Assembly: GCA_016872285.1 (NCBI GenBank)
Contig: VGZZ01000003.1
Coordinates: forward strand, 1-64,000
Length of the DNA stretch: 64,000 nt
Origin: SAR202 cluster bacterium
GTDB taxonomy: Bacteria > Chloroflexota > Dehalococcoidia > Lucifugimonadales > GCA-2712585
Reading direction: 5' to 3'
Positions 1 to 9,076 of this stretch are shown here, piece after piece (the stretch's first letter is position 1; the number at the start of each line of letters is the position of its first letter). A program made the position numbers and the translations under genes. Below the pieces are notes generated by a model that searched no databases, was not told where the DNA came from, and saw only the letters and a list, made by a program, of their open reading frames with translations.

Positions 1-1379
1 CAGTCGCCAAGCAGGTTCAGAGAAAGCACCGCTATCAAAATGCAGATGCCGGGGAAGAAGGAGACCCACCATGCCGACACAATGAGCTCTCGTCCGTCCG
101 CCACCATAACACCCCAAGCCGGCGTAGGCCTGGGAATACCTGCTCCCAGGAAGCTCAAGGACGCTTCAAATAGTATAGCAGTTCCCAGCTGTAATGTGGC
201 AACAATTACCAAACTGTTGGCTACGTTGGGCAGGATATGCTTAGCTACTATGCGCATGTGGGACGCTCCGGCGACTCTTGCCCTCTGAATAAAGTCCCGG
301 TTCTTAATGCTTAAAGTTTCGCCTCTAGCTTGGCGTGCGTATACCGCCCAATACACCAACGCTATTACAGTCACCACAGTGTCGAACCCGGCCCCAACTA
401 CTGCAACGAACACCAGGGCCAGCAGTATGGAAGGTATGGCTAGTTTCATGTCCACAAACCGCATTATCACGGCGTCCACCCAACCGCCAAAGTAGCCCGC
501 AATCAGCCCAAGGCTGGTCCCTACAGCTCCAGCAAACGCAATGGCTATGAGTGATACGGATAGGGATATCCTCGCGCCGTAAATCATGCGAGTAACTTGG
601 TCCCGACCCAGCTTGTCTGTACCCAGCCAGTACCTGGACGAGCCGTCCGGCGTTATAACCCTGGCCATTCCAGAGGAAGCTAAGATTTCTTCATTGCTTC
701 CGTCTTCCTTAACATAGCGCATACTGGCTATGCCAACCACCGGCTGCACTACATTGCCGCTGGCGTCTTTCACATCAATGGCATCCTTGGCCGGCACCCC
801 CTGAAAAGTGGCTCCGAGAGGTGTAAACGTGACTTCATCGATAAAGGCGACACCCTGGGCGACGTGTTCTCCACGAATCAGCGCCCCGCCGGAATCGAAA
901 GCTATGGGATTGGTGGCGACTATGAGTCCCGGGGGAAGCTTCGATTGAATTGTACTCTCCACACCTCCCGGGTAAATCAGAGCTCGCTCTACCTTTACCT
1001 CTTTGCCATCATGTTTAAGCATGGTCAGGCCCGTCACCGGCTGGCCGTCCGCCACCAAGCTTCCTGTTTGGGTCACCCTGCCATTCGGCACCAACTGATC
1101 GTCTTTATACACCTGGATTTCATTCAAAGGTATGTCGCCCTGGAGGGCCAGCACCTTAGCCTTAATCCACGCAGGCGGCACCAGACGGTCCGTAAGGATG
1201 CCAACTTCAGGATCAAAGCCCTTGTAGTTGCTCCATACATCCGCCAGCACCGCCGGCAGGATGAGGATGAAAATTAGAATGGACAGAGGGACAAGCGGCA
1301 GTCGTCGGGCGGATTTTATGCCTTTGGCTATACGTGGCGGTGAATACCACGGTCTAGCCTTGGGAATTGCGATTGCCAT
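1..1379 (-). CDS. Peptide-type ABC transporter permease, DppC/OppC family (3' end cut by window edge)
   Basis: Inner-membrane permease subunit of a peptide/nickel-type ABC importer. The reading frame is open from ATG at 1379 to the window edge (459 codons, no stop). There is a first membrane segment at about residues 28-48. The family hallmark LGTDKLGRD is at about 251-259, followed by the multi-span permease domain with an EAA-like loop (RARVAGASHMRIVAKHILPN). Unusually, some 200 residues of predicted extracytoplasmic sequence separate the first membrane segment from LGTD; in ordinary DppC proteins I would expect a few tens. It lies 22 bases downstream of a DppB-like permease in the same operon. 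The ATPases and the solute-binding protein must lie outside the window. Family is certain; substrate is unknown. Confidence 0.88.
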   Translation of the reverse strand, partial: MAIAIPKARPWYSPPRIAKGIKSARRLPLVPLSILIFILILPAVLADVWSNYKGFDPEVGILTDRLVPPAWIKAKVLALQGDIPLNEIQVYKDDQLVPNGRVTQTGSLVADGQPVTGLTMLKHDGKEVKVERALIYPGGVESTIQSKLPPGLIVATNPIAFDSGGALIRGEHVAQGVAFIDEVTFTPLGATFQGVPAKDAIDVKDASGNVVQPVVGIASMRYVKEDGSNEEILASSGMARVITPDGSSRYWLGTDKLGRDQVTRMIYGARISLSVSLIAIAFAGAVGTSLGLIAGYFGGWVDAVIMRFVDMKLAIPSILLALVFVAVVGAGFDTVVTVIALVYWAVYARQARGETLSIKNRDFIQRARVAGASHMRIVAKHILPNVANSLVIVATLQLGTAILFEASLSFLGAGIPRPTPAWGVMVADGRELIVSAWWVSFFPGICILIAVLSLNLLGD

Positions 1380-1401
1380 GTATGCCTTCACCTCCGGTTG
1401 A

Positions 1402-2331
1402 CTAGTTGTACCTTATTCGGGGATCCAAGTAAGCATAGAGAATGTCTACGACTAAATTGGACAATATGAATATGGAGGCCATGAATATCACAACGGCCTG
1501 CACCACCTGGTAGTCTCTGGCTTGAATCGCCTCAACTGCCAACAGCCCAATACCAGGCCAGGCGAACACGGTCTCCACTACCACTGACCCAGTGAGCAAG
1601 AACCCGGCTACCACACCAAAGTAGGTTAAAGGGGCAATTGCAGCGTTTCTGAGGCAGTGCTTCCAAATCACTTTCCATTCGGGCAGACCCTTGATCCTTG
1701 CCAGCTTTACATACTCGCTATCCAGGACTTCCAGCATAGCCGAGCGTGTCAGCCGCATGAGGGCTGCTACATTGAACCAGCCCAGCGTTATGGCTGGCAT
1801 TGCCATGTACTTCAAATCGAAGGGCCTGTCGCCCTTTCCTGATGTCGGCAGCCATCCTAAGAGGACAGCGAATATCCACATCAGAACAATTCCGGTCCAG
1901 AAGGACGGCAGGGACTGTCCCAGCAAAGCTACAACTTTGCCGCCCAGGTCAAAGACAGTGTCCTTTTTAGTAGCCACTAGCACCCCTAATCCCAGGCCTA
2001 GTATAGTACTGAAAGCTAGCGTCACTGAGGCCATTTGTACGGTGTTAGGGAACTTCTCTAACACAATGTCCAAAGCTCCGGTGCCCCACCGCCAGGAATC
2101 ACCCCAGTCGCCTCTGAATATGTTGCCCATGTAAATCAGGTACTGCTGCCATTGGGGCTTGTCCAGACCCCAGGCTTTCCTAACCCTTTCAAAGTCCTCA
2201 CCCGTTGCTTCCATGGGAAGCATGAGATTGACCATGTCACCGCTGAGGCGGGCGAGGGAAAAGACTATGATGCTGACACCCCACAGCGCCAATATCGACT
2301 GCCCTATCCTAAACAATAAGTATCTTTGCAT
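1402..2331 (-). CDS. Peptide-type ABC transporter permease, DppB/OppB family
   Basis: Inner-membrane permease partner of the DppC-like protein encoded immediately downstream. The protein has 309 residues, normal for DppB. It begins with the typical MQRYLLFRIGQSILALWGVSIIVF-type membrane segment (residues 1-25), has four to five further hydrophobic spans, and carries the EAA-type loop YVKLARIKGLPEWKVIWKHCLRNA near residues 205-230. It ends with the family tail YAYLDPRIRYN. The ATG at 2331 is preceded by AGGAG at good spacing. It is first in its transcription unit and is preceded by a good sigma-70-like promoter. Substrate (oligopeptide, dipeptide, nickel or other) cannot be told from the sequence. 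Confidence 0.92.
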   Translation of the reverse strand: MQRYLLFRIGQSILALWGVSIIVFSLARLSGDMVNLMLPMEATGEDFERVRKAWGLDKPQWQQYLIYMGNIFRGDWGDSWRWGTGALDIVLEKFPNTVQMASVTLAFSTILGLGLGVLVATKKDTVFDLGGKVVALLGQSLPSFWTGIVLMWIFAVLLGWLPTSGKGDRPFDLKYMAMPAITLGWFNVAALMRLTRSAMLEVLDSEYVKLARIKGLPEWKVIWKHCLRNAAIAPLTYFGVVAGFLLTGSVVVETVFAWPGIGLLAVEAIQARDYQVVQAVVIFMASIFILSNLVVDILYAYLDPRIRYN

Positions 2332-2470
2332 AGCGAAAATCTCCTGAGAGGTTTACAGCTAAGGAGGAATGTAACAAGAATTCCTCTAGGTGACACAAAT
2401 CTGGACCGGCTCCGCTCCCCAGGGTGTGTTTATGACCGTTAGCTTTTAAGCTATCGGATTGTTTGACGGG

Positions 2471-2499
2471 ATTCTAACATAGCAGGTCAAGCAAGGCAA
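2471..2499 (-). promoter_or_regulatory. Sigma-70-like promoter for the dppBC-like operon
   Basis: On the minus strand TTGCCT (2499-2494) and TAGAAT (2476-2471) are separated by exactly 17 bases. The promoter lies about 140 bases upstream of the DppB-like start. In the resulting leader, 2364-2370 and 2380-2386 form a 7-base inverted repeat with a 9-base loop just ahead of the ribosome-binding site. It may be an operator or a 5'-UTR hairpin. Match by eye only. Confidence 0.5.
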
Positions 2500-2540
2500 G
2501 GTAGACTATTCTTTTGTAAGAATTCCCGCAACTCCAGTCA

Positions 2541-2906
2541 TTATTTTAATACGATTTCAGCCCCATTCCGGATGTTTTTCAACTCTTCCAGCGAACCCAC
2601 AAGCCTTCCAATGAGTTGGACCGCGCTAGCTGCTCGGATTTCGTTGCCCTGGCTAGCAGGCGTAGGGCCAAAAAATATGCAAAAGGCGTTTCCTGGCGGC
2701 CAGTACCCCAAATCCCCCGCCTCCACAACATCGCGTCCGTCCTCCATTTCCGCGGTCAGGGGGACACGAAAATATATCTCGTCACCCCATCGATTACATT
2801 TGGCGGAAACAGGCAAGGCCTCCAAAATCTTCTGAGCTACCGCAGAGCCGTTCAGTTCGGCGGTGAGTACCAAACCCTGGACTTGTATGGTTATACTACT
2901 CGGCAT
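2541..2906 (-). CDS. Cyclophilin-like fold protein (PF04126-type)
   Basis: A 121-residue cytosolic protein resembling the small cyclophilin-like family typified by Thermotoga TM1367. Recognisable features are the N-terminal strand pattern, KILEALPVSAKCNRWGDEIYF in the first third, the central GDLGYWPPGNAFCIFFGPTP motif (about residues 65-84), and the terminal pattern IGRLVGSLEELKNI. The family has a cyclophilin fold but no established peptidyl-prolyl isomerase activity, so no reaction is claimed. It sits 4 bases after gatA on the same strand and is probably the last gene of the gatCA transcript. The start ATG at 2906 gives a product of normal family length. Confidence 0.8.
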   Translation of the reverse strand: MPSSITIQVQGLVLTAELNGSAVAQKILEALPVSAKCNRWGDEIYFRVPLTAEMEDGRDVVEAGDLGYWPPGNAFCIFFGPTPASQGNEIRAASAVQLIGRLVGSLEELKNIRNGAEIVLK

Positions 2907-2910
2907 TCAG

Positions 2911-4368
2911 CTAAAGCCGCGGTCTATCTTTATGCCATGCCGTGGCCTGCTCATAGGCGTAGGCGATTCGGAGAAGTAGCGGTTCGGAAAGGACTGGCCC
3001 CATTATCTGCATGCCAACGGGCATCCCCTCGGAAAATCCGCAGGGGACTGAAATAGCCGGAATTCCGGCCATATTTATAGGTATTGTGCATATATCGCTT
3101 AAATACATCTGCACCGGGTCCTGCGTGCGTTCTCCCAACTTGAACGCCACCGTGGGGGAGGTAGGGGTTACCAACGCGTCAAACTTCTTATATGCCTCTT
3201 CCATTTCGCGGCGAATTAGAGTACGCACCCTTTGAGCCTTTATATAGAAAGCGTCATAGTAGCCGGAAGACAGCGCATAAGTCCCCAGCATGATGCGGCG
3301 TTTCACCTCCGGCCCAAACCCCACCTGCCGAGTCTTCTCCATACCCTCCCACATAGTACCGGAATCCGAGTGGGAGTAACCGTATTTAACTCCATCGTAT
3401 CGTGCCAGGTTGGCGGAGCATTCCGAGGGGGCAATGATGTAGTAGCAGGCCAGCGCATACTTGGTAGTCGGCAGGGACACCTCTTCCAACTTTGCGCCCA
3501 ACCCTTCCAAGACCTTTAGCGCCTTATTCATGGCCTCACTCACACCCGGCTGGGTCCCTTCCGCGAAATATTCTCTGGGCACCCCAAGCTTTAACCCTCG
3601 TATGTCTTTGCCGAGTTCAGAGGTGTAGTCGGGGAGATTGGCGCTGATAGAAGTAGCGTCCTTGGCGTCATGGCCGGCAATGGCGTTGAGCACTATCGCA
3701 GCATCGCGCACGTCCCTGGTCATTGGACCTATCTGGTCTAGCGAGGAGGCAAAGGCGATGAGCCCGTAGCGGCTGACAAGGCCATAAGTGGGCTTAAGCG
3801 CCACGATCCCGCACAAGGCCGCGGGTTGTCTAATGCTGCCGCCGGTGTCGGAGCCCAGACCGAAAATCGCTTCCCCCGCCGCCACCGCCGAGGCCGTGCC
3901 GCCGCTGCTCCCGCCCGGCACCCGGTCCATGTTCCAGGGATTGCGGGTGGGGTAAAAAGCCGAGTTCTCCGTGGAGGACCCCATGGCGAACTCATCCATG
4001 TTCCCCTTGCCCACCAGCACGCTGCCCTTGGCGTAGAGCCGCTCGACTACCGTGGCGCTGTACGGAGGAACGAAATCTTCCAGCATGCGCGATGAGCAGG
4101 TGGTGCGGATGTTTTCAGTGCACATGACGTCTTTAATCTGCACAGGAACGCCCGCCAGGGGCGAGCCATTGTTATAAAGCCGCTCTTTGTCGGCGCGGCG
4201 GGCCATACGCATAGCCTCATCCTCGGTAACCGTAACGAAGGCTTTGATTTTTGGCTCCACCTTCCGTATTCGGTCCAGGCAAGCCCTAGTTAACTCTACA
4301 GAGCTTACTTGGCCGCTTCTGAGCAGAGTATGGGACTCTTGGATGGTTAGGTCATGTAACGCGGCCAT
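2911..4368 (-). CDS. gatA: Aspartyl/glutamyl-tRNA amidotransferase subunit A
   Basis: Glutaminase/amidase subunit of GatCAB. It hydrolyses glutamine and channels ammonia to Glu-tRNA(Gln) (or Asp-tRNA(Asn)) in the cytosol. The 485-residue protein has the amidase signature with the full Ser-cisSer-Lys triad at the positions known for GatA: Lys79 (VQIKD), Ser154 (PGGSSGGTAS) and Ser178 (SDTGGSIRQPA). Its start overlaps the gatC stop by one base (TAATG), so the two are translationally coupled. gatB is not in the window. Family amidases can be mistaken for GatA, but the gatC neighbour settles it. Confidence 0.97.
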   Translation of the reverse strand: MAALHDLTIQESHTLLRSGQVSSVELTRACLDRIRKVEPKIKAFVTVTEDEAMRMARRADKERLYNNGSPLAGVPVQIKDVMCTENIRTTCSSRMLEDFVPPYSATVVERLYAKGSVLVGKGNMDEFAMGSSTENSAFYPTRNPWNMDRVPGGSSGGTASAVAAGEAIFGLGSDTGGSIRQPAALCGIVALKPTYGLVSRYGLIAFASSLDQIGPMTRDVRDAAIVLNAIAGHDAKDATSISANLPDYTSELGKDIRGLKLGVPREYFAEGTQPGVSEAMNKALKVLEGLGAKLEEVSLPTTKYALACYYIIAPSECSANLARYDGVKYGYSHSDSGTMWEGMEKTRQVGFGPEVKRRIMLGTYALSSGYYDAFYIKAQRVRTLIRREMEEAYKKFDALVTPTSPTVAFKLGERTQDPVQMYLSDICTIPINMAGIPAISVPCGFSEGMPVGMQIMGPVLSEPLLLRIAYAYEQATAWHKDRPRL

Positions 4369-4658
4369 TACTCCTCCAACACCACCTTTACCTTAAAATA
4401 ATCCTCCTCTCGCTGAGGAGCGTTGGACAGCACCTTTTCTTTATCCAGGCATGGCGCCGGCTCGTCATCGCGCAAGACCGTTTGCATCTCCACTGAATGG
4501 CTGGTAGGAGGAACATCGCTGGTGTTGAGTTCGCCCAGCACCTGGAACTGCTCCAGGATATGGGATAGCTGCCCTCTCATACGCTCCACGTCTTCCGTGG
4601 ACAGGGCTATACGGCACAGCGTGGCGATGTGCAAGACCTCTTCTCGAGTTAACGCCAT
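4368..4658 (-). CDS. gatC: Aspartyl/glutamyl-tRNA amidotransferase subunit C
   Basis: Small linker subunit of GatCAB that stabilises GatA and helps assemble the amidotransferase. The 96-residue length, the N-terminal pattern MALTREEVLHIATLCRIALS, the helical middle HILEQFQVLGELNTSDVPPTSH and the C-terminal LRDDEPAPCLDKEKVLSNAP are all classic GatC. AAGGA stands upstream of ATG 4658. It is the first gene of a gatC-gatA-cyclophilin-like unit. Confidence 0.96.
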   Translation of the reverse strand: MALTREEVLHIATLCRIALSTEDVERMRGQLSHILEQFQVLGELNTSDVPPTSHSVEMQTVLRDDEPAPCLDKEKVLSNAPQREEDYFKVKVVLEE

Positions 4659-4726
4659 GATTTTCCTTTGCTGCCCATTGGCTCAAATATCAACTCAGTT
4701 TAGCAAAGGCCCCATGCAGCCACAAA

Positions 4727-5284
4727 TCAGTTGAACTTATTCATCGCCCTTTCCAACCCCTCCCTTAGCAGGCACTCGATAGCCTCGCCAGCTCTCTCAA
4801 CCACCTCCTTTACCGCAACCCGCTCCTCTTTTTCAAAGCTGCTCAAGACGTAATCCCGGCCTCCTATCCCCTCAGCCGCCCTGCCTATGCCTACCCTGAG
4901 GCGCGGGAAGGCCTCATTCCCTAGCGTCGCGATGATATTTCCTATACCCTTTTGTCCCGCCGAGCTGCCCTTCCCTCTGATCCGAATAGTTCCGAGGGGC
5001 AGGTCCATCTCGTCGTAGACAATTATCAAGTCGGAAGCTGTGCCGCCAAATCGACTTAATAGATACGCCACCGCCTCTCCGCTGGCATTCATAAAGGTCC
5101 TGGGCTTAGCCAGCACAACGTCCGTACCCTCAAATGCCGTCTTTTCCAGCACCACCAGCTTCCGACGCTCCCCTAATTTCACCCCCCATTTCTTAGCCAG
5201 GGAATCGACGCACATGAATCCAATGTTGTGCCGGCTTTCCGCGTATTCAGGTCCGGGGTTCCCCAGACCGACTACAAACTTCAT
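4727..5284 (-). CDS. pth: Peptidyl-tRNA hydrolase
   Basis: Releases tRNA from peptidyl-tRNAs that drop off ribosomes. The protein has 185 residues, the usual size. The signature is clear: Asn9 in VGLGNPG, the catalytic His19 in ESRHNIGF, the FMNASGEAV segment near residue 65, and the YDEMDLPLGTIRIR and GSSAGQKGIGNII motifs typical of Pth1. It lies between ligA and gatC on the same strand, with gaps of 74 and 68 bases, consistent with a loose housekeeping operon. Confidence 0.97.
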   Translation of the reverse strand: MKFVVGLGNPGPEYAESRHNIGFMCVDSLAKKWGVKLGERRKLVVLEKTAFEGTDVVLAKPRTFMNASGEAVAYLLSRFGGTASDLIIVYDEMDLPLGTIRIRGKGSSAGQKGIGNIIATLGNEAFPRLRVGIGRAAEGIGGRDYVLSSFEKEERVAVKEVVERAGEAIECLLREGLERAMNKFN

Positions 5285-5358
5285 TGCTGTTTTATCACTC
5301 TCAAAAGTTAATGGGCTGGAGGGACGAGGGGAATTTGTTAATCAACCAGCGCACAATG

Positions 5359-7392
5359 CTAGCCTGCCGGTAGTTTAACGCCGTGTTCCTGCAACAACGC
5401 CAGGAACTGCTGCTCGTCAAGAATTCGAGTGCCTAAACGCTGCGCCGCCTCCAGCTTAGACCCCGGCTCTGCCCCCACCACCAGGTCCGTAGTCTTGCGC
5501 GTGACGTTGGAGGAGGTTGCGCCCCCTAGCGCTTTTATCCGCGCCTCCGCGTCAGGGCGGGACAAAGAAGAGAGGGAGCCTGTAAGACAGAAAATCCTGC
5601 CCTTAAAGGGCAGGTCTGATTCATCCCCTGCCACCATCTCATCCTCCAGTTTCACACCCACCTGCCTGAGCCTTTCAATGGTCTCACGGTTGGTATCAAC
5701 CTTGAAGTAGCTGACAACACTGGCCGCAATCTTGGGGCCGATGCCAGGTATCGAAACAAGCTGCTCCTCTGTGGCTTGGGCCAGAGCGTTGATACTGTGA
5801 AGGTGCTGGGCCAGCAAGTCCGCCATCTCCGATCCGATGTGAGGTATCCCCAGGGAAAAGATAACTCGCGAAAGGGGACGAGTCTTGCTGGCCTCGATGT
5901 TCTTTATGATCTTCGACGCCAGCTTATCGCCCATGCGGTCCAGTTCTAGAAGCTGTTCCTTCTTCAGGTAATAGATATCGGATAGGTCTTTTACCAGCCC
6001 TGCGTCGATGAGGATCTTGCACCACTGCTCGCCCAGCCCGTCGATGTCCATGGCGCCCTTGCTGACAAAGTGCTTCAGCAGCTCGAAGAACTGGGCGGGA
6101 CAGGCCCTGTTTGGGCATCGATGCATAGCCTCGTTAGGCAGCTTTACTATGAGCGTGCCGCACACAGGGCACTTCTCCGGCATTTGGAACACCTTTTCCT
6201 CCCCTGTGCGACGATCCAGCACCGGCCCCATAACCTGGGGAATCACCTCCCCCGCCCGCTCAACAATCACCCAATCTCCAACGCGTATGTCCTTTCGCTG
6301 AATATCCTCCTCGTTATGCAGCGTAGCCAGCTTTACTGTGGCCCCGCTGACCACCACCGGCTCCAGGACCGCGAAGGGGTTTAGGCTGCCCGTGCGTCCA
6401 ACATTGATGCCAATATCCAGGAGCTTCGTGATGGCTTGCTCCCCGGGGAACTTGTAAGCGGTGGCCCATCGAGGCTCCCTGCCGACGACGCCAAGATTGG
6501 CCTGATAGCTGAATCGGTTCACCTTGATTACCACGCCGTCGGTCTGGTACGGCAGCTCATGACGATGTTCCAGCCAGTGCCTGTAATACTCTTGCGCCTC
6601 CCGCAAGTTGTGGCATAGCTTGTTGTGTAAATTGATACGAAACCCCATTGCCTTAAACTTCTCGAGAGTATCCCACTGATTGTCCGCTATAACACCATTT
6701 TCCGTGTAACCAAGGCTATAAATGTAGATGTTCAGCTTTCGAGAAGCCGTGATGCCGGACTCCAGCTGCCGCACAGAACCCGCCGCTGTGTTTCGAGGGT
6801 TGGCATAGAGGGGCAGGCCTTTAGTTTCCCTTTCCACATTCAGCTTACTGAACTCCTCCGTAGTCATGTAGACCTCGCCTCTAACCTCCAACTTAGCCGG
6901 CCAGGTCCCCTGCAATGCCAGCGGTATGCTCTTGATGGTCCGCAGGTTGTTGGTCACGTCCTCGCCGCGAACGCCGTCGCCCCTGGTGGCGCCCCGCACA
7001 AAGCGGCCTTCTTCATAAGTTAAGGCCACCGCCAGGCCGTCAATCTTGAGCTCGCAGACCATCTCGAAATCGCTGAAGCCTAAAAGGTTGGCGACGCGAC
7101 GGTGCCAGGCCGCCAGGTCCTCCGCGTTAAAGGCGTTGGCAAGGCTTAACATGGGGAGCGGGTGCCGGACCTCGGCGAATCCTGTGGCAGGCGGCGCGCC
7201 CACTCGTTGCGTCGGCGAATCAGGCGTTACAAGTTCCGGATGCTGTGCCTCCAGGTTCCACAGCTCTTGGAGCATCCGGTCGTACTCGGCATCGCTGATT
7301 ACAGGGTTGTCGAGCGCATGGTAGCGATAGTTATGGTAATTAAGCTCCTTTCGAAGCTGCTCAACCCGGGATCGAGTCTCTTCTAAGACCAT
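5359..7392 (-). CDS. ligA: NAD-dependent DNA ligase
   Basis: Seals nicks during replication and repair using NAD+. The 677 residues hold the complete architecture: Ia domain (HNYRYHALDNPVISDAEYD, residues 20-38), adenylation domain with the AMP-accepting Lys116 in ELKIDG, OB fold, a four-cysteine zinc finger (CPVC...CPNRACP, about 408-432), helix-hairpin-helix repeats, and a C-terminal BRCT domain with GxxSSNVTRKTTDLVVG. Nothing is missing. ATG at 7392 matches the family start. It is divergent from the DUF1015 gene at 7482; both promoters must lie within the 89-base gap. Confidence 0.98.
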   Translation of the reverse strand: MVLEETRSRVEQLRKELNYHNYRYHALDNPVISDAEYDRMLQELWNLEAQHPELVTPDSPTQRVGAPPATGFAEVRHPLPMLSLANAFNAEDLAAWHRRVANLLGFSDFEMVCELKIDGLAVALTYEEGRFVRGATRGDGVRGEDVTNNLRTIKSIPLALQGTWPAKLEVRGEVYMTTEEFSKLNVERETKGLPLYANPRNTAAGSVRQLESGITASRKLNIYIYSLGYTENGVIADNQWDTLEKFKAMGFRINLHNKLCHNLREAQEYYRHWLEHRHELPYQTDGVVIKVNRFSYQANLGVVGREPRWATAYKFPGEQAITKLLDIGINVGRTGSLNPFAVLEPVVVSGATVKLATLHNEEDIQRKDIRVGDWVIVERAGEVIPQVMGPVLDRRTGEEKVFQMPEKCPVCGTLIVKLPNEAMHRCPNRACPAQFFELLKHFVSKGAMDIDGLGEQWCKILIDAGLVKDLSDIYYLKKEQLLELDRMGDKLASKIIKNIEASKTRPLSRVIFSLGIPHIGSEMADLLAQHLHSINALAQATEEQLVSIPGIGPKIAASVVSYFKVDTNRETIERLRQVGVKLEDEMVAGDESDLPFKGRIFCLTGSLSSLSRPDAEARIKALGGATSSNVTRKTTDLVVGAEPGSKLEAAQRLGTRILDEQQFLALLQEHGVKLPAG

Positions 7393-7481
7393 GTCTATCC
7401 CACACTAAAAAATTATGACAGAATGTATCCTAAGTTTAGTTAAACAGGCAAGAAAATTCCTTAGCTCAGGAGCGGAAAACC

Positions 7482-8771
7482 GTGGCGGACGTCAGGCCCT
7501 TCAGGGCCCTTCGGTTCAATAGCCGGGTGGTCGGGGACATTGCTAAGGTTGTGTGCCCGCCTTACGACGTCATATCTCCCAGGGGCCAAAAAGAACTCTA
7601 TCAACGCAGCCCCTACAACGTGGTGCGCCTGGAAGAAGGCGAGCGAAAAACCACGGATAACCCCGGGGACAACCGATATACCCGCGCGGCCACTACTCTG
7701 AAACAGTGGCTTGAGAAGCGGGCGCTGGTCAGGGACGACAAAACGGCTTACTACCTCGTCAGCCACTCTTTTCGGTTCGAGGGCGAAAGGCGACAGCGCC
7801 TTGGCATTATGGCAGCCGTCCGCCTGGAGGAGTACGAGAAGCGAATAGTTTTGCCTCACGAGTTCACCCAGAGGGCCGCTAAAGAAGACAGGCTGGCCCT
7901 TATGCAGGCCTGCCGCACCAACTTTAGCCACATAATGCTGCTGTATAGGGACAAGGAGCGAAAGCTGGCGCCCCTTTTGCGTAAGGCTATGGCCGGCGCT
8001 CCCGAAGACAGCTTTTCCGACGCTGAAGGCAACGATTATGCCTTATGGCTAATCAGCGACTCATCCAGCGTAAAGCAGATACAGGAGAGCTTTGTATCCA
8101 AGCCTCTCTACATCGCGGATGGCCACCACCGATACGAGACAGCCCTTGCCTATCGCGACCTCCAGCCCAACGCCGGACGGAATAAAGACGCAACCGTGAA
8201 CTTTGTTATGGCCTACCTGGTGGACTTCGAGGACCCCGGGCTTGTAGTGCTGCCCTACCATCGAGTAGTGGGCGGCCTCGACATAGGCCTGGAAGACGCC
8301 TTGTGGAAACGTATCGATGAAGTCTTTTCGGCCACGCCCTGGCCGTTGGAGCATGGCGCTTCCGCCGAAGACCTGGTCAGGGATATCCATGAACGAGGCA
8401 AGAGGGAACTGATCTTGGGGTTGGTCAGGGCCGGAGGCGGCGCCAGCCTGCTGAGGGTCAAGCCCGGCGCCCTGCCGCCAGGCAAAGGGCCTATGGCCTC
8501 CTTTGAAGCGTGGGTGCTGGAAGAACTGGTGCTGAAACCCGTCTTTGGCTCGACTATCGACCAAAACGTTACATGGATCCATGACGCGGCTGAGGCCTTG
8601 GAACTGCTCACAAGCGACGGCCGTCAGGCGGCCTTTTTGCTCAAGCCCATGCCCATGGACCTGTTCGAGACCATTGTAGACAGGGGCGACAAGCTGCCCC
8701 GCAAGTCGACCTTCTTTTACCCCAAGCTGCCTACCGGGTTGACCATCAATCTTTTGGAGGGAAGCCTCTAG
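7482..8771 (+). CDS. DUF1015 family protein
   Basis: A 429-residue protein of a widespread, poorly characterised family (DUF1015, formerly annotated HTH-like). It starts with the characteristic VRPFRALRFN and VCPPYDVISP patterns. It also carries the ADGHHRYETALAYRD segment near residue 207, the strongest family signature, which suggests a nucleotide- or metal-binding site with DGHHR. The ending FYPKLPTGLTINLL is typical. In other genomes this gene often lies near serine/glycine or phosphoglycerate metabolism genes, but here the neighbours give no such clue. The start is GTG at 7482, 6 bases after CAGGAG. The stop overlaps the convergent coiled-coil gene by 4 bases. Confidence 0.9.
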   Translation: MADVRPFRALRFNSRVVGDIAKVVCPPYDVISPRGQKELYQRSPYNVVRLEEGERKTTDNPGDNRYTRAATTLKQWLEKRALVRDDKTAYYLVSHSFRFEGERRQRLGIMAAVRLEEYEKRIVLPHEFTQRAAKEDRLALMQACRTNFSHIMLLYRDKERKLAPLLRKAMAGAPEDSFSDAEGNDYALWLISDSSSVKQIQESFVSKPLYIADGHHRYETALAYRDLQPNAGRNKDATVNFVMAYLVDFEDPGLVVLPYHRVVGGLDIGLEDALWKRIDEVFSATPWPLEHGASAEDLVRDIHERGKRELILGLVRAGGGASLLRVKPGALPPGKGPMASFEAWVLEELVLKPVFGSTIDQNVTWIHDAAEALELLTSDGRQAAFLLKPMPMDLFETIVDRGDKLPRKSTFFYPKLPTGLTINLLEGSL

Positions 8772-9076
8772 CTAAAGTCGGGCGTCGCGGGCATAATTAT
8801 GGCCCGCTCCGCCTGCTTGCTGTACTGAGTTATGTAAGCCTCCAGCTCCTGTATCTGCGCCGACGCTTGCCGGCTAGCCTGGCCGCCAGAGTTAATTAGG
8901 GTTCTCAATTGGGCCAGGGATATCTTGGCCTCCTCCACGCGCTGCACTACCTCCAGGGCCTCCAGTTCCCGCTGCGACCGCTCTTTAATGCTTGTCAGGT
9001 GGCGCTTCATTGTTTTCGCATGATTCAGCCGCTCCTCCACCTCAGCCATGGCGTTGAGGGCCATGTCCAGCGGCAA
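8768..9076 (-). CDS. Small coiled-coil protein, function unknown
   Basis: An open frame of 102 codons from TTG 9076, or 98 from ATG 9064. The predicted protein is almost wholly helical and charged (AEVEERLNHAKTMKRHL, ELEALEVVQRVEEAKISLAQL, QIQELEAYITQYSKQAERA). No domain is recognised. Its 5' end overlaps the preceding small ORF (9042-9218) by about 35 bases in another frame. The two may be coupled small genes or one coiled-coil gene broken by a frameshift. The start is uncertain because neither candidate has a well-spaced Shine-Dalgarno sequence. Confidence 0.5.
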   Translation of the reverse strand: MPLDMALNAMAEVEERLNHAKTMKRHLTSIKERSQRELEALEVVQRVEEAKISLAQLRTLINSGGQASRQASAQIQELEAYITQYSKQAERAIIMPATPDFS

